DNA of 64,000 nt from Zea mays (GCF_902167145.1 NC_050096.1:268172622-268236621); one strand, 5' to 3'. Shown: positions 11,040-22,699, numbered from the stretch's first letter. The notes: a model not told the origin generated them from the letters alone. Translations and numbers: made by a program.

Positions 11040-12511
11040 TGTCGGGGACCATAATTAGGGGTACCCCCAAGACTCCTAATCTCAGCTGGTAACCCCCATC
11101 AGCACAAAGCTGCAAAGGCCTGATGGGCGCGATTAAGGTCAAGGCTCAGTCCACTCAAAGGACATGATCTCGCCTCGCCCGAGCCCAGCCTCGGGCAAAG
11201 GCAGCCGACCCCGGAGGATTCACGTCTCGCCCGAGGCCCCCCTCAAGCAACGGACACACCTTCGGCTCGCCCGAGGCCCAGTCTTCACAAAGAAGCAACC
11301 TTGGCCAGATCGCCACGCCAACCGACCGTATCGCAGGAGCATTTAATGCAAGGATCGCCTGACACCTTGTCCTGACGCGCGCTCTTCAGTCGACAGAGCC
11401 GAAGTGACCACAGTCACTTCGCCGCTCCACTGACCGACCTGACAAGAAAACAGCGTCGCCTGTGTCGCTCCGACTGCTGTGCCACTCGACAGAGTGAGGC
11501 TGACAACAGCCAAGTCCAGCCTCGGGCGCCATAGGAAGCTCCGCCTCGCCAGACCCCAGGGCTCGGACTCAACCTCGACGCTGGACGACGGACTCCGCCT
11601 TGCCCGACCCCAGGGCTCAGACACAGCCTCAGCCTCGGAAGACGGTCTCCGCCTCGCCCGACCCAGGGCTCGGGCTCAACCTCGACGCTGGACGATGGAC
11701 TCCGCCTCACCCGACCCCAGGGCTCGGACACAACCTCGGCCTCGGAAGACGGTCTCCGCCTCGCCCGACCCAGGGCTCGGACTCAACCTCGACCTCGAAA
11801 GACGGACTCGACCTCGACCTCGGAGGAGCCTCTGCCTCGCCCGACCTAGGGCTCGGACCGACCACGTCACAGGGGGGACCATAATTACCCTACCCCTAGC
11901 TAGCTCAGGCTACGGGGAACAAGACCAGCGTCCCATCTGGCTCGCCCCGGTAAACGAATAATGATGGCGCCCCGCGTGCTCCATGACGACGGCGGCTCTC
12001 AGCCCCTTACGGAAGCAAGGAGACGTCAGCAAGGACTCGACAGCCCCGACAGCTGTCCTTCCGCAGGGCTCCAGCTCTCCTCCGACGGCCACGACACCAC
12101 ATGAACAGGGTGCCAAAACCTCTCCGACTGCCACGACAGCATGTACTTAGGGCTCTAGCTCCTCTCTGCTAGACACGTTAGCACACTGCTACACCCCCAT
12201 TGTACACCTGGACCCTCTCCTTGCGCCTATAAAAGGAAGGTCCAGGGCTCTCGTACGGGAAGGTTGGCCACGCGGGAGAACGGGCCGACGCATAAAGGCT
12301 CCCGCTCTCTCTCTCTCCCACGCGAACGCTTGTAACCCCCTACTGCAAGCGCACCCGACCTGGGCGTAGGGCAACACGAAGGCCGCGGGTTCCCCCTTTG
12401 CCTGTTTCTTCCCCCCCTTCGTGCTCTGTCTCGCGCCGACCCATCGGCTGGGGCACGCAACGACAATTCACTCGTCGGTCCAGGGACCCCCCCGGAGTCG
12501 AAACGCCGACA
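11040..12511 (+). repeat. 3' LTR of element B, 1472 bp
   Basis: It starts TGTCGGGGACCATAATTAGG and ends GAAACGCCGACA. A TATA box (TATAAAA, 12228-12234) is followed by the likely R region. It forms an inverted pair with 7118-8911. It has fewer of the 57-bp-type units (around 11540-11850) than the LTR of A. Confidence 0.9.
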
Positions 12512-12907
12512 GTAGATGTTACCTCATTGGTTGTAAGTCATGTCCTTATGTAGTGATCCTTGATGCACCATAACTCTTAACTCGATCAACCTTGACTTTG
12601 CAAGTCTTCTTTTTCACCCCTGGCTTTGGGTTCCTGGTCTCCTTACCTTCTCCCGTGCACTCGGTACCTCGAAGCTCTTCTTGCCTCCATCCTTGGTTTG
12701 ATCAGTTGTCTCTGAGTTACGCACACCGAGTCTCACTTAAGCAGTGTTCATTATCTATAGATAAATTAGTCTTTGGACCATCACACTTGTTCACTTATGT
12801 TGAACCCTGTTAGCTTTGCATTAAGCACCTGTTCAACACTTAGCATACTTGTTAGTCCTTTAATTGGGTTGTCATCCAAACACCAAAACCCACAAGAGAG
12901 CTTTCAG
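12512..12907 (-). repeat. Probable LTR fragment of a copia-type element
   Basis: On the minus strand 12900-12770 reads GGTTTTGGTGTTTGGATGAC, then AACCCAATTAAAGGACTAAC, a phrase typical of grass copia LTR starts (compare the Sirevirus LTR at 23310). Left boundary and family are uncertain. No gene is supported here. Confidence 0.4.
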
Positions 12908-13040
12908 TTTCCGATATTTTTGAATTATCGATGTCGTTTTCGTATCTATAGTTACCGTTTTCGATCTCGTTTCCAAAGAAAATATGAAAACAAGAATGGT
13001 TTTAGTGTTTACCGATCGTTTTCGACCGTTCTCACCCCTA
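12908..13040. mobile_element. Terminal fragment of an Ac/Ds-like hAT element
   Basis: The segment is dense in Ac-type subterminal motifs (ACCGTTTT, TCGTTTT, ACCGATCG) and ends GACCGTTCTCACCCCTA, close to the known Ac/Ds 3' end, which finishes in TTTCATCCCTA. Only this end is recognisable; a matching left inverted repeat and an 8-bp duplication of TTAACAGC were not found. Confidence 0.5.
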
Positions 13041-13112
13041 TTAACAGCTAACTATTAGCTTAAGTATATTCATGCTGCATGGCTTAAGACAGAGTTGAAT
13101 GTTTGTATTACA

Positions 13113-13185
13113 TACTCCCTTCGTTTTTTTATTTGTTGTGGTTAATTTCAAAAATAAACTAGTGGGCAACAATTATTACTAACAA
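13113..13185. mobile_element. Degenerate Stowaway-type MITE (one arm and loop)
   Basis: It begins TACTCCCTTCGTTTTTTTA, matching the Stowaway/mariner terminal CTCCCTCCGT next to a TA target, and contains the fold-back GTTGTGGTT...ACTAGTGGGCAAC. The opposite terminus is eroded. It lies about 780 bp upstream of the CHCH gene start codon. Confidence 0.5.
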
Positions 13186-13842
13186 ATCTTAAGATTAGGT
13201 GTCCAACCATTTCCTCGTTTCAAGCATATAATTTGACGATGCTATAAACGCGGTAAAATATATCACCTTATAACTCATCCTAGTTATATATATTTTTATA
13301 CTATAAATAAATGCGTCATTTTTCACTTTCTTTTCTAAAAGGAACTCTCTACTCTCCTTCAGTTATGGAAGAAAGATGACCTAGCATTGGCATTCAGGTC
13401 GAAATGGCATCGTACCGCCACTCGGTAGTGGCAACTCTTGTGTCCCATACTCCCACGTGCACTATCACAATTCACAAGGCCACACGTCACATCTTTTGTG
13501 TGGTAAGGCAGACCTTGAAATTGGGACTAATGAGACTTGTTCAACTTTTTCGGACCAGTTTTTTTATATCTGGCTGTAAAGAGAATATAACTATGACAAA
13601 AATGATCCAAAGGATTCAGGATCTAGTAAACGATGGATTCTACTATCACAATGACTCTATTGATTCCGTGTTCATTTTGATTTTATATTGATTTTAACAA
13701 AATAAATCTTGTAGAAACGAGCTTAAAAACTGAGGCGTTCTACCGTCCACATTTTTTTAGTGCCCATAACCATAAGCTAAAAAAACCAAAGAGGCTAATC
13801 TTGGTTAGAGTCGAGACTCGAGACTTCGAGTTCCCTCTCCGT
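13186..13842. other. Upstream region of the CHCH gene
   Basis: AT-rich intergenic sequence without supported ORFs. The short open frame at 13404-13691 has no recognisable product. This is the probable proximal promoter of the gene starting at 13968. Confidence 0.5.
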
Positions 13843-13848
13843 TATAAA
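13843..13848 (+). promoter_or_regulatory. TATA box of the CHCH gene
   Basis: TATAAA lies 120 bp upstream of the ATG. A transcription start near 13873 would give a 5' leader of about 95 bases that is rich in CT and CCG, as is usual for grass genes. Confidence 0.55.
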
Positions 13849-13967
13849 ACCGAACGCTCAGGGCGCTCCGTGTTCAATCTCCTTGCCCGTTGTGCTCTCT
13901 CTCTTCATTCGTTCCCGGCCTCACCCCGAGCCAGTCGTCTCGCTAGGGTTTCGCCGCCGCCGCCGCC

Positions 13968-16965
13968 ATGCCTCGCCGCAGCTCAGGTAACCGTCCTTTC
14001 TGGCGCCTCATAAGGTTTCGTTTCGAGATTTGGTTACTCCTTTCTGGATGCCCTGATCTGGGGTTCGTGCGCGTAGGTTTTGGCGTTTGTAGATTTGATT
14101 CAGTCGGTATGACGTTGTTGCTCGCTTGTGTTAGTATGTGCAAATTATATTGTTCCTGTGGGTGTAGGAATAGCCGGATCTGTTTCTAGCGTTCAATGGC
14201 TGGGTCGCGCCTCTTTAGATAATTGTGAGAAATGCGCAGCTGTTACTACTCGGCAGAGAACCGATTGCTTCTTGAATAACCGGTTGCATATACTATTTCT
14301 TCGCAGGCGGTTCAGACAGGGGCATAAAGAAAATCTGGATCCCGACGGGGATCGTATTCCTGACTGGGAAGGGTTATTTCCATTGACCCTTTCTCGTTCG
14401 GATTCTGAATCCCCTCGAGGGAAGGGTTATTTCCTTTGATCCTTCCTCGTTCGGATTCACATAGATTTATACTACTGTGTTTTCTTATGAGGCGTATATT
14501 CTTGAAAGTTATTCACCTGCGTAGTGGATTGAATCTTCTGATGTTGCATTTATGTAGCTGTATTGTCAGTTGATCAGTGCCTCTTTGAGTAACCATTACA
14601 GTCCCTGGGTACTGTCTTGGTTTAGTTAGGGGGCGCATAGCAATGGCCATCTGATAACCACTCAGGCCTTTTGAGGGGGCGCCTCTGTCATACCAAGAAT
14701 TGCCCCCAAGCAGCCCTAGACATGTATCTACATTATCACAATGCAATGCTTTTTTTCAGTTGTTTTTTTTGACTTACTACCATATGCCTTTTGAGTAGCC
14801 ATTATAGTTGTATATACTATCTTGGTTTAGTTAGGAGGCACATAGAGATACGTGACAAAGTCACCTTGGCTGATCAGAGCGGCACATCAAGCATTTGTTG
14901 GATGTGTTTTTTTTTTTGAAAAACCTTACATTGTAGTGTCATCATCTTTATTTTTGCTTCTCTGCTTATGAGGTTTATTGAATGGTATACATGTTATGCA
15001 AAACATTCGTAAGACTGCTTCTGTACTTGATTAAAATCAAGGTTTCAGGGAGCAAAGGAATTTCTGAATATATTTGTTATAGGACTATGATTTTAGTTAC
15101 TAACAGTATTACTTAGTCGCAAAGAATGTGCCTCTTGAATAACCAGTTGCTTTGATTACTATGCTTGCATTTGGTTCAGACAGGGGCACATAATAAATGG
15201 GATCATTTGAGGAAGGATTCTTGTCTTTTTTTGTCCCTTCTTAGATTGATTCCTATAGTTAATTGCTATTCTCGTCATCATAATTTTGCTGGTGGAGGAT
15301 GTGGCTGTTCCAGGTTTATAGTATCATGGTTTGTTATCTTGTTGCATCTATCTCTCTACCATTGTTGTGTGCTGATCTTTGTCTTAAACTGTGTTTACAA
15401 TAAACCAAGCCACTTTGTTTGTGTAATTCTTTTTTTGCTTATTTTTTGCCATTATATTGTCAGGAAGGTCTGCCCCACGCCCAGCTCCCCGTGCTGCTTC
15501 ACTGAGGAACCCGCCACAGCCAGGTACTCAAGTGATTCACATAGGCGATAAGTATCTTTAGAACTGACATTGGCATGGTTAGCATGTGTCTTTTGACTCT
15601 GCAGTATTATATTGTGGATGTGTTACAATTATGTAACTTCAGTTATGTTTTTTTGTATATCTGTGTCTGTTCAGTTCAAAATGTCTTCAATTTGTTACTA
15701 TAGCAATGTTGATGACATAAATATACCGAAGTTGGGGTGCTAGTATGAAGCTGTTCTTAAACATTGTTGATTACGTTGGAAACATAGATAATTATAGAAA
15801 TTACAGTTCCTTGTTTAGTTGGAATTAGAATTTGTTTCACTTCTGTTACTAATGCTGATACATGGATTTGTGGTACAAGTGTTGTTGAGTGTTTTGGAAT
15901 CAGAATCAATTAGATTTCAGTTCGTATTAGGATTACAGTCCATTATGCATATATTGGAGTTATAATTTGCTTTATTTCTGTTACTAATGTGTCATCTGAT
16001 TTTTTTTTCTTTTTGGCAGCACGCCAGGCTCCTCCTCCAGCTCCTGTTCGAGATGGTGGTGGCTCCATGTTTGGAGGAATTGGGTCCACCATTGCTCAAG
16101 GTGGTGTTGAAAGCTTGTTCTTTTCTGGATAGCTTCTGCTATAAACATTATCATAATCCTTGAATTGAATGAACATTTTCTTTCAGGTATGGCGTTTGGC
16201 ACGGGTAGTGCCATGGCACACAGGGCTGTTGACTCTGTATTAGGTCCCCGGACCATCCAGCATGAGACTCTTGCCACAGAAGCTCCTGCTGCTGCCCCTG
16301 CTGCTCCAGCGATGAATGCTGATGCTTGCAGCTTCCATTCTAAGGCTTTCCAAGATGTATGTTTGCTTGCCACTTTATGCTCCCTAATTTTTCCTCAGTT
16401 TGGTGCATCAAACTTTGGGTTTCTCACTTCTGTGATGCGGTAGTAAAGGTTGCGTAACTTCTTTAGTTGTACAAGAGCTGCATGTGGTCATTCACATTTG
16501 TTTGATATATATTCCCTTCATCTTGAAAAACTCCACTTTAAATAAAGGGTCTAATTTTGTGGGGCAGGGGTTGGGGTTTTTTTTCGACATGTGTGAGGTC
16601 TCTCCTTATTAATACAATGTCTGGGGGCTTGAGTTCTTTTAGCTGATGTTTGGTCTAATGTGAGTGACATTGCTAAGTGACTGTCAATTTCCTATGGGCC
16701 ACTGAACCTTAGACTCAGGAGGTGCATGTTTTTTAATTTTACTGAGCCTGTTAATTACTGATAATCAAATGATCGTTTTACACGGTTAGCTTTGTTGAGA
16801 TCATGTTAAGAATTATAGGCATGCTTTTTGTATACTGGTTTGATGATGTGGTCGCTGTTTTTTTGGTTGATGCAGTGTCTGAACAACTATGGCAGCGAGA
16901 TCAGCAAGTGCCAGTTCTACCTAGACATGCTGAACGAGTGCCGCCGTGGTGGTGTGTCTGTCTAA
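13968..16965 (+). CDS. Twin-CX9C (CHCH domain) mitochondrial protein, CHCHD2/CHCHD10/Mix17 family
   Basis: Five coding exons: 13968-13986, 15464-15523, 16020-16100, 16187-16356 and 16876-16965. All introns are GT...AG and phases match throughout, giving 139 residues. The N-terminus (MPRRSSGRSAPRP) is Arg/Ala/Pro-rich like a mitochondrial signal. The middle has a Gly-rich hydrophobic stretch (GSMFGGIGSTIAQ, then GMAFGTGSAMAHR), as in CHCHD2/10. After an Ala/Pro linker comes the CHCH domain: C-x9-C (CSFHSKAFQDC) and C-x9-C (CQFYLDMLNEC). Exon 5 starts on the second cysteine of the first pair. In this family the two pairs form disulfides after import through the Mia40 pathway, placing the protein in the intermembrane space. 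Arabidopsis has two such proteins (At12Cys). No stop, frameshift or lost cysteine is seen, so the gene looks functional. The ATG sits in a CCGCCGCC context next to exon 1's short coding part. Confidence 0.93.
14264..15193. repeat. Four diverged copies of a 65-nt motif in intron 1 of the CHCH gene
   Basis: Copies lie at about 14264-14328, 14577-14640, 14783-14846 and 15127-15193. Each starts like GTGCCTCTTGAATAACC, has a central TACTAT/TACTGT, and ends like GGTTCAGACAGGGGCACA. The ends GTGCC and GGCAC are complementary, so each could form a hairpin. No snoRNA box pattern was convincing. A separate direct duplication of about 50 bp lies at 14367-14459 (GGGAAGGGTTATTTCC...CTCGTTCGGATTC twice). 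Confidence 0.7.
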
Positions 16966-17540
16966 GCTGCCTCTGGGATTATTCATGGATTTTCTTTTCG
17001 GATGAGGGTATCTCATTAATAAGACACCGTGAAACTTCGACCATCTCCACAGCTTGAAACCATACTTCCTGGGATTAATTTATTTTGTTATCCTATGGTG
17101 TTGGAACAGACTTTTGTCTCTTGATCATAAATATTTAAACGAACCTGTTATGTTGGAGTATGTTGGTGTGTGTTTTTTCCGATCGTACATGCATACGACC
17201 ATCGGCTCCACAGGCGTTGGGATGGGATTGATTCATCTATCCACGTCTGGAGCAGGCTGGCTAGACGAGGTTCGATGCACCTGGACGCTCGCCTTATCTC
17301 GGACCAGTGCTGTGCGTGGTTGGCGGTCGGCGCAACCAAAGTTGCTTTTGGCGATGTTTGGTTGCCCGCCGTAAGGCTGCCACACATTCTGACGCAACTA
17401 CCTTTATAGTTATTTAAATTATTTTTTACACCGTAGACTACTGTTTACAGGCGGCCGATTTTTTTAAGGATGTTTGGTTTGTTGAGAGTATCTGGTAACG
17501 AGATTGTGACAAAAATGACAGCGCATCTTTATTTTAGGGA
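16966..17540 (+). other. 3' UTR and downstream flank of the CHCH gene
   Basis: Sequence after the TAA at 16963-16965. The first few hundred bases probably hold the 3' UTR. Small open frames at 17054-17409 on both strands have no recognisable product. No poly(A) site could be fixed. Confidence 0.45.
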
Positions 17541-20500
17541 TCACTTAGATATATATACAAGGTGAAGGGTACATCTCAAGTGGTGTGTCCCTTGGGGAGA
17601 AGTCATCGAGCCAAGGCCCCTTGGATTGGTCACAACATTGTAACATGTTTTGTAACGCTCTCCCTTAATCAATCCAAGTCCATTTAATCATCTGTAAGCT
17701 GTCTTTCAATATATTATCTCCTCAAAAATCCTGTGGAAAAAATAAGTAGTACACAATATCTTTTGGATAATGAGAAAATCTCACTTGAACTCCAAAAAGA
17801 AATTATGCTTTGTAATCATCATGCATAAAAACCCATATGGGAAAGTCAATGATGAAGCATATAACTTAGTTGATATTATCTCGTTAAAAACTTTGTATGA
17901 GAAAATCTTAACAAGATAGAACTCATACAAAGAAAAGAGTAATATGATGGTACAAAACATGTCAAATATCATGGAGAATTACTCCCCCTGATCCTTGCAA
18001 GCACTTAAGTCTTCTCATACCAATTCTCTCAACACATTTCTGAAAACGTTGAGTATGGTAGAGATTTTATGAATAGATCAGCAAGATCATCACAAGACTT
18101 TGTTTGCAAGATGGATAATATAATTTAGGAGCAATATGTTGCTCCTGATATAACATGTTTCCATCTGAACAACACAAGCTCAATTATCTATACAAATAAT
18201 GGTCGGTGGTTCAATTGAACCATGGTACAACATTGTTCTCCAATAGACCTCTAGTCCAAAGAACAATAATATGTCTATAGCCATCATCTCAAAAACCCCG
18301 TGGGGAAATAAATGACGAGACATATAACTCAGGCTAATATTTCTCCAAGATAATCTTGCTAGAAAATCTGAGAAATCAACATATCAGCCGAGTCTCCTTA
18401 AAAACCCAGTGGGAAAAATAAGGAGAGTAGTCATACTCTATTGTTGATTCATTTGAACTCTAAGGAGATAAACTCATCACCTAGTTCAAATACAACAATA
18501 ACTACGTCATAATGTATCATCCTCGAAAACCTCTACCGGAAAAATAGATGATACGACATAGGCCTTGTGTTGATGTTGCCTCATTAAAAACTTTGAATGA
18601 GAAACCCAAGTACGGAAAAACTCATGCGAAGAAAAGAGTACAACATGATGTATAAACAAGTTCTTCCGATCAAGAGGGAAATTCCCCCTGATCTTTACAA
18701 AACACTAAGTCATCCCATACCTACTCTCAAATACATTTAAAATGTGGACTAAGGTAGAGACTTAGTTTGTAACTTGTTTTTCATCTAAACAACACAAAAT
18801 AATATTATCTCCATAGATAATGAGGTCAATGATATAAAATCATGACTACCACATACCTTCAGTATGTAGTATATCATTCTGTACAATCCCACAAAGTGTG
18901 CTACAGAATGATTAGTGTAAGTGACCATTAATCTCTGTTGATCGATATTTATCAAACAGGAGGTCCAACTTAACAGAAGTATGTCATTGATCTTGTACCT
19001 GTGGATCTTCTATAGATATCCAAGATCAATATATCCAAACATAAGGAAAGCATGAGTACACCTGGAGATCATAACTCGATCTCATGTGCTGTTAGCTAGC
19101 AAATCTTTACAAAACAATATTCGGCCGGATGCTCTTGCAAGATACAATAGCACATCTCATGATCGGAAAGAATCAAATAACAATGATTCTCTCATATTGA
19201 ATTTCTTCAATATATGTTGGATATAGACAACTTTGTATCTAAGATACTCAAGATAGTTTACTTTGAATTGAAAATCTCTTACAATTCATATCCTCTATCT
19301 TGAACTCTGTCGATAAGTAATGTATGCTTAGAAATATGCTGCACATATTTACACTAAACATATCATTCTTCGTGTATCCCTTCGGAAGGAAGGATTCACT
19401 AGGTCGAATGTACCATATTTGACCTAAATGCTGTAAGTCACAAAGACTTTCCAAGCATTGCAAATTTGTGATTAGTGATTATGTATTTGGAATCCTTCAA
19501 GATTCCACAAATACCATAATCCAGTGACCACATAAGCATATGTTGTCACTACATCTACTAACTGCAAAGATAGATGATTTACTGCCCATATTATTGTATC
19601 GGAATTTAACTACTCACAGTAGAGGAGAATTTATAGCATTAAAATAATGCTTGGGATTGCGTATAAACCCAATTGCTACTAGCCATGCTTTCTCACCACC
19701 TCATTGTTTCCAAGTCAATGAAAACAAACTTGTATGCACAGTAAGATACCTTGAAGTGAAAATAAGTTAACACTTCTTTTCGGTGAGCAAGGCTATCTCT
19801 GCAACATTGTATCACTCAACAAGATCGAGTTTGAGCATACTCATGCTTTGCTATGGCCATAGTCTTTTGGATCACTTGGAGTGCATATACAATTTGCTGA
19901 GATGTATGTGTCGACACTTGTAGCTTTTAAATAACACAATTCTCCAGTTGACATGAAGTCATGCTCTTATACACCCTTATGATTTCTCATGAAATCCCAA
20001 AACGAGAATCAAGGGCTTTCGATAACCTAGCCTCATCAGTGCGCACTGAGCTAGGTTATGAATGTCTTCCATTCACAGGATAATCAATATCCTTTAGGTG
20101 TCCACCAACACCATGTTGGTTACCAACGAATATATGGTCTGCATTTACTATCTCAGAAGGTCTTGCCTTCATTAGCTTGCAAGCATCTTAATCCTAGGAT
20201 TTGTGACCATACTTCTCCCCCTCTTATTTACAACATCATTATAATAGGGAGTTAAGTGGTGTTCCATTTAACCACTCTTTCTGGCACTTCCACATTGGAT
20301 TAATTTGAGTGACACCTCATAGTAAATGCACATGGCAGTTAATTTGCAACTTCTTGCAAATCATTCGAACCCAAAGGTTCAGTTTTAGTATGTGATCCTG
20401 AGCCTGAATGCTTACTGCATTCATTATAATTTCCTGGCATTCTTTTTGGTACTTGAAATCTCCCCCTAATGCCTGGAAAAGCTCATGATTCAAGCTAGCG

Positions 20501-22690
20501 TACGGGCCGTAAATAGATTCTCAAGAAGAGATTCTAAAACTTAATGATCGATGGAGAATAAATTCTCACATAGATCCCCAGCTTTCTGTGTGCCCATACA
20601 TGTACGCTGCGGTGGTGAGATTGGGAACGTACCCAATGTACGCATGGGAAATCTTTAATGGGTTCCCACGTACTAAAAACCATAGGGGAACTTGTACATG
20701 TAGTACTTGCAGTTAATCACAAGTCAGGAGCGTGCAAAACTTCCTGACTCCAACCATAACCAGTTGGAAATGACAATTCATTACTGATGGTCATTAATGA
20801 TCTGAAATTTTCGAATCTCTCACAGATTCATCATATCCTTTATGGATATTATTCTGAATACCAAGACAAACAATCATCATTGTAAGCACATTTGGTAAAT
20901 TCAGTAGTGTGGAGGCTAATGTGCTCAAGCTTGAGACATTATTACTTAATGGTCATGTGTTGTCCGAAGGACACACTTCAGGTCATCATATAGATACACC
21001 AAATAACCATATAAAGCCTTCAATGTCCATACCATCTATGTAATGGACCACACTCGTTCCTTTGAAACAATTCAAAGAACTGAACCAATTCAGATCAGAT
21101 TTTAAGATAAGAGGGACATAAAATCTCATTCCCAATGATACTCATCAAGTATCCATCTTATGGGAAAAACATGACCAACAGAATTGTCCATAACTTTTCA
21201 TTTTATCCCAATAATGGAATTACCAATTCAGTCTTACCCAGCATGGTAAGTATTGTCACATGAAAAGTTATAACAAATGCAACACATTGTACGAGAGGAT
21301 GTATGTAGAATACAATCCATAAGAAATGTTTTCGAGAAACACATGCAATATCCATCACTATCACTTTGTTTGCCCATGATAGAAATTATATGGATATCTC
21401 TATAATATGGTAAGATATCAATTAGGATATATCAACACATCCTTGATACTTCAAATACCAAAGGGGATATGATAATAACATATCATGATATCGCATGAAG
21501 CGATTGTCAAAATATTATTTCCTCTTTCCAAAGGAATAAGAGAATATTTTGTTTCCCCATATATAGAGTTTGTGGTTCAATTCTCCACGTTGCATGTTTC
21601 TTCCTCAATTGGAAGAATCCCCGTACAAGTTTGCACATCTCAAATCAATGGGTCGTCAACTCCCTTGATGAGATCGTTAAACTCTAATCGATGAGTTTGT
21701 TCAACTCAAATCACATGAGTGATCAACTCCAATCGATGAGTTAGTTTAACTCAAATTCATATGAGTTTTTACACTCAAATCACATGAGTGTGTTAAACTC
21801 ACATCGCATGAGTTGAACCTATCACAACATCAATTATGAGATTATACCAAATCTCATGCATCATTTATATAGTACTCAAAAGCAAATCATCTAACAAAGT
21901 GGTCTTCTCTTAGAAAAAAGAAGTGTTGTTACATGATTAGTCCAAATCACGATTTACACAACTAACCACTGTTATCATGTCAGATGGAAGATTGAAGTAC
22001 ACTTCATATCTTAGCTTTCATGAGTAGTATGCATCTATTGGGATTTCATATACAAGATTAGATGCCTGGGCATACAACACTGTATCACGTATAGTGTAAT
22101 GACAAAAGAGTTTGTCATACTCATTGCCCTTCCCTTTTTAATGTGCTTATATATATTTGCTTTCAAGCAAATATATGAATACAAAGTGTTAGTCTACAAC
22201 ATAATGTAGATACATACTCATAAGTCCACAATTCTTATGATTTTCTTTGCTATTCATTTTGGGCTTGCACATCAAGCCACAAAAGCACATTTGTTCTTTT
22301 CATAAGAACAATAAGAGAATCCCCATAGTATGCAAAAATGGTCTTGATATCCAATGAACATATCCAATGAACATTGAGGATAATTAAGCCCATTAGGCGA
22401 GTTCATCAAACTCTATTACATTATTATCCTTCAAATAACATAGACATTTTCGTGTGTTGTTGCAACATTGCCGCAAAATATATCACATCTTCTATTTTGG
22501 AGAATTCTAGGTATCACATAAAGTGTACCAAAAGATTTTTGAAAATTGGTGGACACAACGTAGATAATCTCCATGTAATGAAACAATGGAGTAGATCTCC
22601 CAGTAGTGGGCAAAACTTTTGCTGCCTGAAAGCATGGTCTCTGGGCTGATATATTCAAAGAACATACCGCAGCCAATGCTTAGGACTCCA
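17541..22690 (-). mobile_element. Heavily decayed Ty1/copia element E
   Basis: No long ORF survives, but minus-strand translation gives recognisable copia pieces in the right order. Near 20600-20450: LGIYVRIYSPSIIK, the integrase-RT spacer (family form GIYVGFDSPSII). Near 19560-19470: VDVVTTYAYV, the RT block with family form VDVVTAYLYG. Near 19430-19340: WYIRPSESFLPKGYTKNDM. Near 19040-18990: GYIDLGYL then a stop, the RNase H block with family form GYADAGYLSDPH. Near 18090-17990: DDLADLFIKSLPYSTF, the pol C-terminus. The purine tract GATCAGGGGGAG (minus, about 17985) would mark the 3' LTR start, leaving 17541-17985 as LTR. The element's 5' end is not defined. Most changes are C-to-T or G-to-A. 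Confidence 0.75.
21679..21817. repeat. Six tandem imperfect palindromes of 22-24 bp within element E
   Basis: Units follow the pattern AACTCAAATCACATGAGT plus a short spacer (ACTCA...TGAGT inverted), for example at 21679, 21702 and 21725, and end at about 21817. Individual units differ in the centre (ATCGATG versus ATCACATG). Confidence 0.75.
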
Positions 22691-22699
22691 CTACCCTAT

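Larger units (their letters stand above)
8912..12511 (+). mobile_element. Ty3/gypsy element B (same family as A), 3' part only
   Basis: It has a polypurine tract and 3' LTR in plus orientation, and upstream of them the 3' internal region with an antisense ORF. The left side is cut by the insertion of A at 8911/8912, so the rest of B should lie beyond the left edge of the window, past A. The right end is CGCCGACA at 12511. Confidence 0.82.

Noticed and set aside
14128..14439. 103-codon ORF downstream of exon 1
   Set aside because: It is inside intron 1 of the CHCH gene and covers the intronic repeats; no domain.
14264..15193. Intronic C/D-box snoRNA cluster
   Set aside because: No convincing RTGATGA and CTGA boxes flank the repeated motif; kept only as an unexplained repeat.
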